DNA of 64,000 nucleotides from Gaiellasilicea sp963705515 (GCA_963705515.1 CAVPJV010000009.1:906195-970194); one strand, 5' to 3'; shown: positions 25,624 through 34,309, counted from the stretch's first letter. Notes: a model not told the origin generated them from the sequence alone. A program made the numbers and translations.

Positions 25624-27021
25624 TCAGACACCGAGGCAGACGTACTTGAGCTCGAGCCAGTCGTCGAGGCCGTACTTCGAGCCCTCGCGGCCGATTCCCG
25701 ACTCCTTCATCCCGCCGAACGGCGCCACCTCGGTCGAGATGATCCCGGTGTTGACGCCGAGGATCCCGTACTCGAGCCCCTCGGAGACGCGCCAGACGCG
25801 GCCGAGGGTCTGGCTGTAGAAGTAGGCGGCGAGGCCGTACGGGGTGTCGTTCGCGAGCCGGATCGCCTCGTCCTCGGCGGCGAAGCGCTGGATCCCGGCG
25901 ACGGGGCCGAACGTCTCCTCGCGCGTCATCGCCATCGAGCCGTCGACGCCCGTAAGCACGGTCGGCTCGAAGAACGTCCCCTCGAGGCGGTGGCCACCCC
26001 GCACGAGCTCGGCGCCCGAGCCGGTTGCGTCCGCGACGTGACGCTCGACCTTCTCGACCGCGCCTTCGTCGATCAGCGGGCCGACCTGCGTGCCGTCTTC
26101 GAGCCCGTCGCCGACGACGAGCCTGCCCACCGCTGCGTCGAAGCGGGAGACGAACTCGTCGTGGACCGAGTCCTGGACGAGGATCCGGTTCGCGGAGACG
26201 CAGGTCTGGCCGGAGTTGCGGAACTTGCACATGATCGCGCCCTCGACCGCGGCGTCGAGGTCGGCGTCGTCGAAGATGAGAAACGGCGCGTTGCCGCCGA
26301 GCTCGAGCGAGACCTTCTTCACAGTCCCGGCGCACTGCGCCATCAAGAGCTTCCCGATCTCGGTCGAGCCGGTGAAGGAGAGCTTGCGCACGGCCGGGTT
26401 CGAGGTCAGCTCGCCGCCGATCACGCGAGCGTCCCCGGCGTCGCCGGTGACGACCTGGAACACGCCGTCGGGGACACCGGCCTCGACCGCCAGCTCGGCG
26501 AGCGCGAGCGCCGTCAGCGGCGTCTGCTCGGCGGGCTTGACAACGATCGTGCAGCCGGCCGCGAGCGCCGGCGCGGCCTTGCGGGTGATCATCGCGGCGG
26601 GGAAGTTCCAGGGCGTGATCCCGGCGGTGACGCCGATCGGCTCCTTCAGGACGACGATCCGCTTGTCGGGCTGGTGCGCCGGGATCGTGTCGCCGTAGAC
26701 GCGCTTCGCCTCCTCGCCGAACCACTCGAAGAAGGACGCCGCGTAGGCGATCTCGCCGCGTGCCTCCGCCAGCGGCTTGCCCTGCTCGCTCGTCAGCAGC
26801 CGTGCCAGCTCCTCCTGCCGCTCGAGCATCAGGTCCGAGAGGCGGCGCAGCACGGCGGCGCGCTCCTTGGCGGTGCGGCCTCGCCACGCCGGGTAGGCCC
26901 GCTCGGCCGCTTCGATCGCCGCCCGCGTCTCCTCGACGCCGTGCCGCGGCACGTGCTCGAGCACCTCGCCGGTGGCCGGGTTCGTGACCGCGAACGTCTT
27001 GGTGGAAGCGACCGTCGCCAT
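25624..27021 (-). CDS. gabD: NAD(P)-dependent aldehyde dehydrogenase (succinate-semialdehyde type)
   Basis: A 465-aa ALDH-superfamily enzyme. The oxyanion Asn is in TPWNFPAAMITRK, the cofactor loop is FTGSTEIGK, the general base Glu is in LELGGNAP, and the catalytic Cys is in NSGQTCVSANRI; ETFGPV and the C-terminal SGIGREGSKYG are also present. The last motif and the PWNFP context match succinate-semialdehyde and related dehydrogenases, but substrate specificity should be treated as tentative. First gene of a four-gene operon, with a TATCCT box 7 nt before its ATG; that box overlaps the -10 of the divergent dipeptidase. Confidence 0.88.
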   Translation of the reverse strand: MATVASTKTFAVTNPATGEVLEHVPRHGVEETRAAIEAAERAYPAWRGRTAKERAAVLRRLSDLMLERQEELARLLTSEQGKPLAEARGEIAYAASFFEWFGEEAKRVYGDTIPAHQPDKRIVVLKEPIGVTAGITPWNFPAAMITRKAAPALAAGCTIVVKPAEQTPLTALALAELAVEAGVPDGVFQVVTGDAGDARVIGGELTSNPAVRKLSFTGSTEIGKLLMAQCAGTVKKVSLELGGNAPFLIFDDADLDAAVEGAIMCKFRNSGQTCVSANRILVQDSVHDEFVSRFDAAVGRLVVGDGLEDGTQVGPLIDEGAVEKVERHVADATGSGAELVRGGHRLEGTFFEPTVLTGVDGSMAMTREETFGPVAGIQRFAAEDEAIRLANDTPYGLAAYFYSQTLGRVWRVSEGLEYGILGVNTGIISTEVAPFGGMKESGIGREGSKYGLDDWLELKYVCLGV

Positions 27022-27028
27022 CGCTGAG

Positions 27029-27036
27029 AGGATAGT
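27029..27036. promoter_or_regulatory. Overlapping divergent -10 boxes, both leaderless
   Basis: Minus strand TATCCT (27029-27034) lies 7 nt before the aldehyde dehydrogenase ATG. Plus strand GATAGT (27031-27036) lies 6 nt before the dipeptidase GTG. The two boxes share four base pairs, so polymerase binding should be mutually exclusive. Confidence 0.45.
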
Positions 27037-27042
27037 TGCGCC

Positions 27043-28038
27043 GTGATCGCCGATGCCCACAACGACCTGCTCATGGAGCTCGCACACCGCGAGCACCGGC
27101 TTGGCGAGACGAACGTGTTCGCGCGAACGTGGCTGCCGCTGCTGGAGGCGGGCCAGGTGGGCCTTCAGGTCTGCCCGATCTTCGTCGAGCTCGATCACCA
27201 GCCCGAGGGCACGCTTCGCGACGCTCTCGGGCAGGCGACGTCGTTTCACCGCGCCGTGCGCGAGAACGCCGATCGTGTCGTCGTGGTGCGGACGCGATCC
27301 GACCTCGACCTCGTCGAGCGCGGCGAGCGGATCGGGCTGATGCTCGCGCTCGAGGGCGTCGAGCCGTTCGGCTACGAGCTCTGGGGCGCCGATCTCTTCT
27401 GGGAGCTCGGGCTGCGGATGGCCGGGCTGACGTGGAACCGGCGCAACCCGTTCGCCGACGGAACCGTCGACGAAGGCGGGCTGTCACGCCTCGGCCGCTC
27501 GCTGTTGCCCGTGCTCGCGGAGCGGCAGATCGTGCTCGACCTCGCGCACGCGTCGCCGAAGGTCTTCGACGAGTGTCTCGCGGAGTACGAGGGGCGGGTC
27601 TGCGTCACGCACGCGGGCTGCCGTGCCGTCAACGACCATCCGCGGAACCTCACGGACGACCAGCTGCGCGCGCTGGCCGACCGCGACGGCTGCTTCGGCC
27701 TGATGTTGCACCCGATTGCAATCGACCCGCAGCGGCCGACGATCGAGCGGGCGATCGACCATCTCGAGCACGCGGTCGACCTCGTCGGGCCGGACCGGAT
27801 CTGCCTCGGAGCCGACTGGACGAAGCGGATCAACGAGCTGATGCCGACGCCGATCCCGCCCGACGCCCTGATGCCGCCCGGGCTCGCCGTCGGAGCCACG
27901 ATCGAGGGCCTCGCCGGGCCGGAGGAGTACCCGGCGCTCGTCGCGGCGCTGCGGGCGCGCGGCTGGCAGGGCGACCAGCTCGACGGCCTGCTCTCCGGGA
28001 ACCTGCTCCGGTTCCTGCGCGAGTCGCTGCCCGCCTAG
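27043..28038 (+). CDS. M19 membrane-type dipeptidase
   Basis: A 331-aa zinc dipeptidase of the renal dipeptidase family (M19). First metal motif DAHNDLL at residues 4-10, bridging Glu in LALEGVEPFG, then LDLAHASPKVFDE, THAGCRAV and GADWTK near the C-terminus follow family order. It has no signal peptide, so it is probably cytosolic and cleaves dipeptides, including those with D-residues. Start GTG 27043 is 6 nt from a GATAGT box. It is convergent with the cupin gene; their ends overlap by 4 nt at a CTAG. Confidence 0.87.
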   Translation: MIADAHNDLLMELAHREHRLGETNVFARTWLPLLEAGQVGLQVCPIFVELDHQPEGTLRDALGQATSFHRAVRENADRVVVVRTRSDLDLVERGERIGLMLALEGVEPFGYELWGADLFWELGLRMAGLTWNRRNPFADGTVDEGGLSRLGRSLLPVLAERQIVLDLAHASPKVFDECLAEYEGRVCVTHAGCRAVNDHPRNLTDDQLRALADRDGCFGLMLHPIAIDPQRPTIERAIDHLEHAVDLVGPDRICLGADWTKRINELMPTPIPPDALMPPGLAVGATIEGLAGPEEYPALVAALRARGWQGDQLDGLLSGNLLRFLRESLPA

Positions 28039-28541
28039 CTGCCGGACTCTCCGTCGAAGTAGTCGACGGCGTCGTCGAGGCGGTTGATCGTGAAGAGCGG
28101 GCCGCCGGCCGTCGTCTCGGTGCGCGCCATGGCGGCGATCTTGCCGCTGTCTGGGTACTCGATGATCTCCGGCGTCCCCTGCGCCGCTGCGATCACGTAG
28201 CGCGCGACGGTATCGGAGCGATTGACGACCTGGTGCGCGCCCTCCGGGCCGCGCGGGAAGTGGACGACCTCGCCCTCCTTCAGCTCGCGCTCGCCCTCCG
28301 GCGAGCGGAGCGTCGGCGTCCCCTTGAGCACGATCAGGAGCTCCTCGCCGCCGTGGTGAAAGTGGTAGGGCGCCTGGCTGCGGCCGGGGTCGAGCTCCCA
28401 GACCGCGGCCGAGAGCGTCGCGCCGAGCTGGCGCCGCAGTCGCTTCCCGCGCACGCCGCCGAAGCCGGCACGCTCGGCGTCCGCCTCGTACTCGCCCGGC
28501 TCGTCCCAGTCGACGTCCCAGATGTTGTCGCCGAAGTCCAC
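28035..28541 (-). CDS. Cupin-domain protein
   Basis: A 168-aa single-domain cupin. Motif 1 is PYHFHHGGEELLIVLKG (His ligands and Glu present), motif 2 is HFPRGPEGAHQVVN with the final His. Metal binding is therefore expected. Such proteins are dioxygenases, isomerases or small-molecule sensors; nothing nearby decides. GTG 28541 follows a TAGGAT box by 6 nt. That box lies within the last codons of the upstream alcohol dehydrogenase gene, giving the cupin an internal promoter. Confidence 0.82.
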   Translation of the reverse strand: MDFGDNIWDVDWDEPGEYEADAERAGFGGVRGKRLRRQLGATLSAAVWELDPGRSQAPYHFHHGGEELLIVLKGTPTLRSPEGERELKEGEVVHFPRGPEGAHQVVNRSDTVARYVIAAAQGTPEIIEYPDSGKIAAMARTETTAGGPLFTINRLDDAVDYFDGESGS

Positions 28542-28547
28542 GTCCCG

Positions 28548-28553
28548 ATCCTA
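28548..28553 (-). promoter_or_regulatory. -10 box of leaderless promoter for the cupin gene
   Basis: TAGGAT on the minus strand, 6 nt before the GTG at 28541, overlapping the stop of the alcohol dehydrogenase gene. Confidence 0.4.
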
Positions 28554-29642
28554 CGGGGTGACGAGCACTCGGCCGGGCTCGCCCCCGAGGCTGGCGCGGA
28601 ATGCGTCGTCGGCGCGGTCGAGCGGGAACGACGGCCCGACGAGGCTCGCGAGCTCGAGGCGGCCCGAGCCGACGAGGTCGAGGAGCTGCGGCAGAGCGAC
28701 CGCAGGATCCTCGGAGCCGTAGATCGTCCCCGTCAGCGTCTTCTCGCGGTTGGAGAACTCGAACGGGTCGAGCTCGAGCTTCTCGCCGCCGGCGGGCAGC
28801 CCGACGACGACCGCGGTGCCGCCGCCCCGCGTCCAGCGGAGTGCGAGCTTCGTGGTCGCCGCGGCTCCGACCGCGTCGAAGGCGTAGTCGACGCCCTCCG
28901 GATCGAGCTCGGCAACCGCCTCGCGCACGTCGTCAGGTGCGCAGGCCCGGGTCGCGCCGAGCTCGAGCGCCTGCGCGCGCCGCGCCTCGACGGGGTCGAC
29001 GACGAGGATCTCGGCCGCGCCCGCGATCCTCGCGCCCTGGACGACGAACTGGCCGACGCCGCCTGCGCCGATCACGAGCGCGCTGAAGCCTGGCTCCGGG
29101 CTGGCCGCGTTGAGCACGGCGCCGACGCCGGTGAGCGCGGCACAGCCGAGCAGCGCCGCCTGCTCCATCGGCACCTCGTTCCCGAACGGCATCGCCGCGG
29201 CGGCATCGACCACGACCCGCTCCGCGAGCGCGCCGGTCGCCGTGCCGCGAAAGACCGTCTCGCCGTTCAGCGAGAGCCCCGTGCGGCCGCCGAGCAGCGT
29301 CCCGCGGCCGATCGCCGACGAGAGCGGCCCGCACGCGGCCGGGCGGCCGCGGCGGCAGGGCCCACACTCGCCGCACGCCGGCGCCCAGGAGAGGACGACG
29401 CGGTCGCCCTCGCTCAGGCCTTCGACCTCGGATCCGACCGCTTCGACGAGCCCGGCGCCCTCGTGCCCGAGCACGATCGGCGTCGGGCGATCCCACTCGC
29501 CCTTGTAGGAGTGGAGGTCGGTCCCGCAGACGCCGACCGCGCTCATGCGCACGACGACCTCGCCGGGCAGCGGCTCCTCGACGTCGAGCTCCTCGACGAC
29601 GAGTGCGCCGGGCTCGTGCATGACGGCCGCGCGCATCCTCAT
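28551..29642 (-). CDS. Zinc-dependent medium-chain alcohol dehydrogenase
   Basis: A 363-aa MDR-family dehydrogenase. Catalytic zinc ligands: Cys in VGVCGTDLHSYKG, then GHEGAG; the structural zinc lobe contains CGECGPCRRGRPAAC with four cysteines. NAD(P) loop GAGGVGQFVVQ, then VVDPVEARR with Asp favouring NAD. The closest recognisable group is class III-like or aryl/glutathione-independent alcohol dehydrogenases; substrate unknown. ATG 29642 overlaps the SDR stop, so XdhC, SDR and this gene form one operon. Confidence 0.87.
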   Translation of the reverse strand: MRMRAAVMHEPGALVVEELDVEEPLPGEVVVRMSAVGVCGTDLHSYKGEWDRPTPIVLGHEGAGLVEAVGSEVEGLSEGDRVVLSWAPACGECGPCRRGRPAACGPLSSAIGRGTLLGGRTGLSLNGETVFRGTATGALAERVVVDAAAAMPFGNEVPMEQAALLGCAALTGVGAVLNAASPEPGFSALVIGAGGVGQFVVQGARIAGAAEILVVDPVEARRAQALELGATRACAPDDVREAVAELDPEGVDYAFDAVGAAATTKLALRWTRGGGTAVVVGLPAGGEKLELDPFEFSNREKTLTGTIYGSEDPAVALPQLLDLVGSGRLELASLVGPSFPLDRADDAFRASLGGEPGRVLVTP

Positions 29643-30349
29643 CGCATCAGCATCCCGCCGTTGACGTCGAGGGTGGCGCCGGTGACGAAGCCGGCGGCGT
29701 CGGAGGCCAGATACGCCACGGCCGCGGCGACCTCCTCCGGCCGTCCCAGCCTGCCGACCGGGATCGTCTTCAGCATCGCCTCCAGCCGCTCGGGAGCGAC
29801 GGTCGCGACCATCGGCCCGTCGATCGCCGCCGGTGCGACCGCGTTCACGGTCACGCCCGATCCGGCCAGCTCGGTCGCGGCATGGCGCGTCAGCGCGACG
29901 ATCGCGGCCTTGGAGGAGGCGTAGTGGACGCCGGTGACGGCGCGGCTGTTCTGGCCGGCGACCGAGGTGAGGTTGACGATCCGACCGGCGCCGCGGTCGC
30001 GCATCTGCGCGCCGACGACGCGGATGCCGAGGTACGTGCCGCGCAGGTTCGTCGCGAGCACGTCGTCCCACTCGTCGACGTCGATCTCCCAAAAGGGGCG
30101 GATCTCGGTGCGGGCGGCGTTGTTGACGAGCACGTCGACCTCGCCGGCCGCCGCCAGCAGCCGCTCCCAGGACTCGAGGCTGCGGACGTCGTGCTCGACC
30201 GCCTCGCCGCCGATCTCCTCCGCGACCCGCGCGGCACCGGACTCGTCGAGGTCGGCGAGGAGGACGCGGTCGCCGTCGGCGGCAAACCGTCGCGCGATCG
30301 CCTCCCCCAGTCCGCGCGCCGCGCCCGTGACGACTGCGGTGCGGCTCAT
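29639..30349 (-). CDS. Short-chain dehydrogenase/reductase
   Basis: A 236-aa classical SDR. Cofactor loop TGAARGLGEAIARRF at residues 8-22, acidic LLADLDES indicating NAD(H), NNAA motif in DVLVNNAAR, catalytic Ser in LTSVAGQNS, and Tyr-x3-Lys in HYASSKAAIV. The C-terminal ASDAAGFVTGATLDVNGG is the usual ending for FabG-like SDRs. Likely acts on the same alcohol/ketone set as the adjacent alcohol dehydrogenase. Start and stop both overlap neighbours (ATGA). Confidence 0.9.
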   Translation of the reverse strand: MSRTAVVTGAARGLGEAIARRFAADGDRVLLADLDESGAARVAEEIGGEAVEHDVRSLESWERLLAAAGEVDVLVNNAARTEIRPFWEIDVDEWDDVLATNLRGTYLGIRVVGAQMRDRGAGRIVNLTSVAGQNSRAVTGVHYASSKAAIVALTRHAATELAGSGVTVNAVAPAAIDGPMVATVAPERLEAMLKTIPVGRLGRPEEVAAAVAYLASDAAGFVTGATLDVNGGMLMR

Positions 30350-31386
30350 GCGTGGATGCGCTGCGTCGAGCTGCCGAGCGGCCCGCCGGCGCGGCCGTTC
30401 CGGGCGGCCATCGCCTCGGCGAGGATCGAGAGCGCCGTCTCCGGAACCGAGTCGGCGCCGATGTCGAGCCCGCACGGGCCTGAGATCCGCTCGATCGCCT
30501 CCTCGGCGACGCCGGCCTCGCGCAGCCGCTCCCGCTTCCGCTTCTGGTTGCGGCGACCGCCGATCAGCCCGACGTAGAACGCGTCGGTCGCGAGCGCGAG
30601 CTCGAGTGCCGGCAGGTCGAACTTGTCGTCGTGCGTGAGGATCACGACCGCGGTCGCGTGGTCGGGGGTGACCTGGGCGAAGGCCTCCTCCGGCCACGCC
30701 ACGATCAGCTCGTCGGCGCTCGGCATCCGCTCGCGCGTCGCGAACTTCGCGCGCGCGTCCGCGACGATCGACCCCCAGCCGAGCAGCCTCGCCGCGGCGG
30801 CGAGCGCCTCGGCGGTGTCGACGGCGCCGTAGACGAAGAGCCGCGGCGGCGGCCCGTAGACCTCCGCGAAGACCGTGCGGCCCTCGAGCTCGATCGTCCG
30901 GTTGCGGGCGCCCCGGATCAGCTCGGCAGCGTGCGACGCCAGCTCCGGCGGGCCGTCGCCGACCGTCTCGCCGCCCTCGATGACGAGGAGCTTCGACCCG
31001 AGCCCCTCCCCTTCGACGACCGTGAGGACGACGGCGCGGCCGCCGTCGCGCTGGAGCTGCGAGCAGCCGCCCGATCAAGGCAGACGCTCGACGAAGACGT
31101 CGATCTCGCCGCCGCAGGGCAGCCCGACCGCCCAGGCCTCCTCGTCGCTGATCCCGTAGGAGAGGAGCTTCGGCTCGCCGCTCGCGAACACCTCCTGCGC
31201 CTGCTCGAAGACGTCGCCCTCGACGCAGCCGCCCGAGACGGAGCCGCAGAGCTTGCCGCTCTCCGAGACGGCGAGGCTGGAGCCGACGGGGCGCGGCGCC
31301 GAGCGGCGGTTCGCGACGACCGTGGCGACGACGACCGCCTCGCCTTCCTGCTGCCACCGCTCGATCTCGGTGAGGATCTCCTTCAC
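30346..31386 (-). CDS. xdhC: XdhC/CoxI-family molybdoenzyme maturation factor, frame interrupted
   Basis: An N-terminal XdhC/CoxI domain (VVVATVVANRRSAPRPVGS, then GSVSGGCVEGDV) ends at a TGA at 31075. An XdhC Rossmann domain follows in the same frame (LFVYGAVDTAEALAAAARLLGW, TAVVILTHDDKFD, YVGLIGGRRNQ) down to 30346. Between them, residues expected to join the domains (LIGRLLAA) are one base out of frame at 31058-31076, so one missing and one extra base would restore a single protein of about 347 aa. XdhC proteins insert the sulfurated molybdenum cofactor into xanthine-dehydrogenase-like enzymes; none is in this window. A two-gene arrangement is the alternative, but the second half has no start codon nearby. 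Confidence 0.75.
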
Positions 31387-31391
31387 CGTTG

Positions 31392-31397
31392 TAGCCT
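31392..31397 (+). promoter_or_regulatory. -10 box of near-leaderless promoter for the 67-aa gene and SnoaL gene
   Basis: TAGCCT, 9 nt before the ATG at 31407. Confidence 0.35.
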
Positions 31398-31406
31398 GCC
31401 TGCTCG

Positions 31407-31610
31407 ATGGTGGATCAAGCAAGCGTCAGCCTCCTCCGCTGGTTGCGCCGGCAGCTGCGCGAGCCGACGCCCTGGCGTGAGCACCTGGAGGCGGCGGTCG
31501 CGAACGACGATCCCGCCGAGGCGCGCCGCCTGCTCGCGCGAATGGACTTCACCGAGGCGCAGCGCCACCACGTCGCCGGGCTGATCGACCGCTGGGAGGA
31601 AGGACGGTGA
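31407..31610 (+). CDS. Small helical protein, function unknown
   Basis: A 67-aa protein rich in Arg, Leu and Ala, predicted as three helices (SLLRWLRRQLRE, WREHLEAAVAN, AEARRLLARMDFTEAQ). Codon use matches its neighbours, and its TGA overlaps the GTG of the next gene (GTGA), which favours a real gene. Divergent from xdhC. No family recognised. Confidence 0.55.
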   Translation: MVDQASVSLLRWLRRQLREPTPWREHLEAAVANDDPAEARRLLARMDFTEAQRHHVAGLIDRWEEGR

Positions 31611-32011
31611 CCCGCGTCGAGGAGAACGCGGCGCTCGTGCGCCGGATCATGGAGGCGTTCGCGAACAAGGAGGGCTTTGCGCTCCGGGAATGCTTCGCCG
31701 AGGACGCCGTCTGGCACGTGCCGGGCGCCGGCGTCATGGCGGGGACGTATCAGGGCCGCTCGGAGATTTTCCGCTTCCTCGCCCGGCTCCCGAAGCTGAC
31801 GGACGGCACCTACCGCTCCACGTTCATCGACGCGCTCGCGAGCGAGGAGCGCGGCGCCGGGCTCTACCGCGCGCGCGGCGAGCGCGAGGGCAGGTCGATC
31901 GACATCGACCAGCTGCTCCTCTTCACGATCCGGGACGGCGTCGTCACCGAGGTGCTCGCCCTGCCGAGCGACCCGTCCGCGTTCGACGACTTCTGGGCCG
32001 GGGCGAGCTAG
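31607..32011 (+). CDS. SnoaL-like / NTF2-superfamily protein
   Basis: A 134-aa protein with the NTF2-like cone: opening helices NAALVRRIMEAFANKEG, then CFAEDAVWHVPGAG, the GRSEIFRFLARLPKL helix and strands IDIDQLLLFTIRDGVVTEVLAL. This matches SnoaL or ketosteroid-isomerase-like proteins, which bind small hydrophobic ligands; many lack known activity. It is coupled to the 67-aa gene. The end is convergent with the MBL-CNNM gene, overlapping by 4 nt. Confidence 0.8.
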   Translation: MTRVEENAALVRRIMEAFANKEGFALRECFAEDAVWHVPGAGVMAGTYQGRSEIFRFLARLPKLTDGTYRSTFIDALASEERGAGLYRARGEREGRSIDIDQLLLFTIRDGVVTEVLALPSDPSAFDDFWAGAS

Positions 32012-34281
32012 TCCTCCACCGGCGCGGGCTCCGCGATGGGCTCCTTGAACTCGACCTCGAGCCGCTGGATCCGCGAGCCCTCGACCTCGAGCACGCGCAG
32101 GGCCAGCCCGTCGATCTCGACCTCGTCGCCGACCTCGGCAGCGCGTCCGAGCGCGCCGAAGACGATCCCCGCCATCGTGTGGTAGTCCTCGACCTCGATC
32201 TCGGTGCCGAACTGCTCGTTGAAGTCGTCGATCGGGAAGGTGCCGTCGATGCGGATATGCCGCTCGTCGATCCGCTCGATCGACTCATTCGGGAGGTCGA
32301 ACTCGTCCTCGATCTCGCCGACGATCTCCTCGAGCAGGTCCTCGAGCGTGACGATCCCCTGCATGGCGCCGTACTCGTCGACGACGACGGCCATGTGCTG
32401 GTTCTGCCTGCGGAACTCCGCCAGCAGCGCGGCGAGGTCCTTGGTCTCGGGGACGATGTAGACCGGCCGCAGCAGCTCCTCGATGTCGACGTTCGCGATC
32501 CCGCGGTCGTGCAGGGCGGAGAAGAGGTCGCGGACGTGCAGGATCCCGGCGATCTCGTCGAGCGAGTCGCGGTAGACCGGATAGCGCGTGTAGGGCGACC
32601 CGAGCAGCGCCGCCAGCGCCTCCTCGGTCGGCATCGAGATCGAGATCGCGACCACCTGCGGCCGCGGCACCATCACCTCGTGGACCTCCTTGTCCGCGAA
32701 GTCGAAGACCTTGTAGAGCATCTCCTCCTCGGTCGTCGCGATCACGCCGGCATCCTCGGCCCCGGCGACGATGTGGCGGATGTCCTCCTCGGTGTGCGCG
32801 AGCTCGCCCGCGGGTGCGGGTGAGACGCCGAAGAGCTTCGTGACCGCGTTCGCCGAGACCTGCAGGAGCCAGGTGAACGGCTTCACGATCTTCTGCAGGA
32901 GCTCGAGCGGAATCGCGACCATCTTCGCGATCGGCTCGGCCCGCTGCAGCGCGAGCGCCTTCGGCACCAGCTCACCGAGCGCGACGCTGAGGTACGTGAG
33001 GATCACGAATGCGAGCGCGTAGGCGACCGCGTACGAGAACGGGGAGTCGAAGTAGTCGGTGAGGAGCGGCTGGCCGACGGCGCCGAGGGCGATCCCGAAG
33101 ACCGTGATCCCGATCTGGACCGTGCCGATGAACTTGACCGGATGGTCCATCAGGTCGAGCGCCGTCCGTGCGCGACGGCTGCCGGCGTCGGCCTCGGGCT
33201 CGAGACGCGTCCGCCGCGCCGTCACGAGCGCGTATTCGGCGGCGACGAACACTGCGTTCCCCAGCACGAGCAGGAAGATCGCGAGGATCCGGAGGGTGTC
33301 GCTCATCGCCCCGCTCTCCGGGGGCACGTGGGTACTAGAGGGCTCTCGTCCAAGCTGGCGCGCAGTATAGGCAACGGTTCCGACGTCCTCGCCGCGTTCG
33401 GCGCGCTCCTCGAGCACGAGCCGCTCGAGGTGGGAGAGCGTCTCCGCGACCGCGAAGCGGCGTGACGCGGGCTTCAGCTCGGCGCCGAAGAGGTCGAACG
33501 AGACCTCGTAGGCGCTCCGCGGCACATCGGTGAGCGCGGCCTCGGCGAACGCGAGCCGCTCGTGGTGGTGCTCGATCAGCTCGCGGGCGCGGCCGACCGG
33601 ATCGAGGATCGGGTCGCCGTGGCCTGGGAGCGCGATCTCGGGCGCCAGCTCGATCGTCCGCTCGAGCGACTCGAGGAAGTCGCCGAGCGGATCGGGCCGG
33701 CTGGCCGGCCAGAGCCCGACGGTCGGCGAGATCCGGCCGAGCAGGTGGTCGGCCGAGACGAGCACGCGCTCCTTCAGCAGGCACAGCTGACCGTCGGCGT
33801 GGCCCGGCGCGGCGACGAGCTCCCAGCCGTCGAGGCGGTCGCCGTCGTCGACGAGGATCGGGTCGCGCTGGAAGCGGATGAACGGCCGGTAGACGTCGCC
33901 CGAGCCGATCAGCTCCTCGGTGATCTCGTCCGGGACGCCGTGTGTGCGGAACCAGTCGGCGATCCGCTCGGGCCAGTTCGGGTTTCCCCAGACGAGCTCG
34001 CACTGTGCGTAGTCGAGCGCGCCCTGGTGGACGGGCGCCCGGGTCAACTCGGCGACATCGGCGGCCGCGCCGACGTGGTCGGGGTGGAAGTGCGTGACGA
34101 AGATCCGCGCCACCTCGGCGTCCCCGAGCGACTCCCGCCAGACCTCCTGCGCGTCCGGCAGCCCGATCCCGGTGTCGACGAGCGTCCAGCCGTCCTCGCC
34201 GGGCAGCAGGTACGAGTGGACGTGCCCGGGACGCGTCGGCAGGGGTGTGGTGATCCGGCGGATGCCGAACGGGAGCTCCAT
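32008..34281 (-). CDS. MBL-fold hydrolase joined in frame to a CNNM/CorC-type membrane protein
   Basis: One open frame of 757 aa. Residues about 1-305 are a metallo-beta-lactamase hydrolase (THFHPDHVG, APGHADGQ, SADHLLG, LPGHGDPI). Residues about 327-757 are a CNNM/HlyC-CorC protein: DUF21 membrane domain starting SDTLRILAIFLLVLGNAVF, a CBS pair (VMVPRPQVVA and VVVDEYGAMQGIVTLEDLLE regions) and a C-terminal CorC_HlyC domain. The MBL part ends in a typical tail (GTVAYTA), and ATG 33306 behind GGAGAGCGGGGCG could start the CNNM protein independently. A TAG lies one frame off near 33337, so a lost stop through an indel is possible. Two proteins or a fusion: undecided. Confidence 0.78.
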   Translation of the reverse strand: MELPFGIRRITTPLPTRPGHVHSYLLPGEDGWTLVDTGIGLPDAQEVWRESLGDAEVARIFVTHFHPDHVGAAADVAELTRAPVHQGALDYAQCELVWGNPNWPERIADWFRTHGVPDEITEELIGSGDVYRPFIRFQRDPILVDDGDRLDGWELVAAPGHADGQLCLLKERVLVSADHLLGRISPTVGLWPASRPDPLGDFLESLERTIELAPEIALPGHGDPILDPVGRARELIEHHHERLAFAEAALTDVPRSAYEVSFDLFGAELKPASRRFAVAETLSHLERLVLEERAERGEDVGTVAYTARQLGREPSSTHVPPESGAMSDTLRILAIFLLVLGNAVFVAAEYALVTARRTRLEPEADAGSRRARTALDLMDHPVKFIGTVQIGITVFGIALGAVGQPLLTDYFDSPFSYAVAYALAFVILTYLSVALGELVPKALALQRAEPIAKMVAIPLELLQKIVKPFTWLLQVSANAVTKLFGVSPAPAGELAHTEEDIRHIVAGAEDAGVIATTEEEMLYKVFDFADKEVHEVMVPRPQVVAISISMPTEEALAALLGSPYTRYPVYRDSLDEIAGILHVRDLFSALHDRGIANVDIEELLRPVYIVPETKDLAALLAEFRRQNQHMAVVVDEYGAMQGIVTLEDLLEEIVGEIEDEFDLPNESIERIDERHIRIDGTFPIDDFNEQFGTEIEVEDYHTMAGIVFGALGRAAEVGDEVEIDGLALRVLEVEGSRIQRLEVEFKEPIAEPAPVED

Positions 34282-34309
34282 CCGGGCATCCAATCACTTG
34301 GCGTCGTAC

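Noticed and set aside
23453..26887. An 1144-aa reading that extends the TPP enzyme upstream
   Set aside because: The extension is antisense-like nonsense over the cupin-like and aldehyde dehydrogenase genes; ATG 25135 overlaps the preceding stop and begins the conserved domain.
31060..31080. TGA within xdhC as a selenocysteine codon
   Set aside because: XdhC has no redox Cys/Sec at this point, no SECIS-like stem was seen, and the linker is readable one base out of frame.
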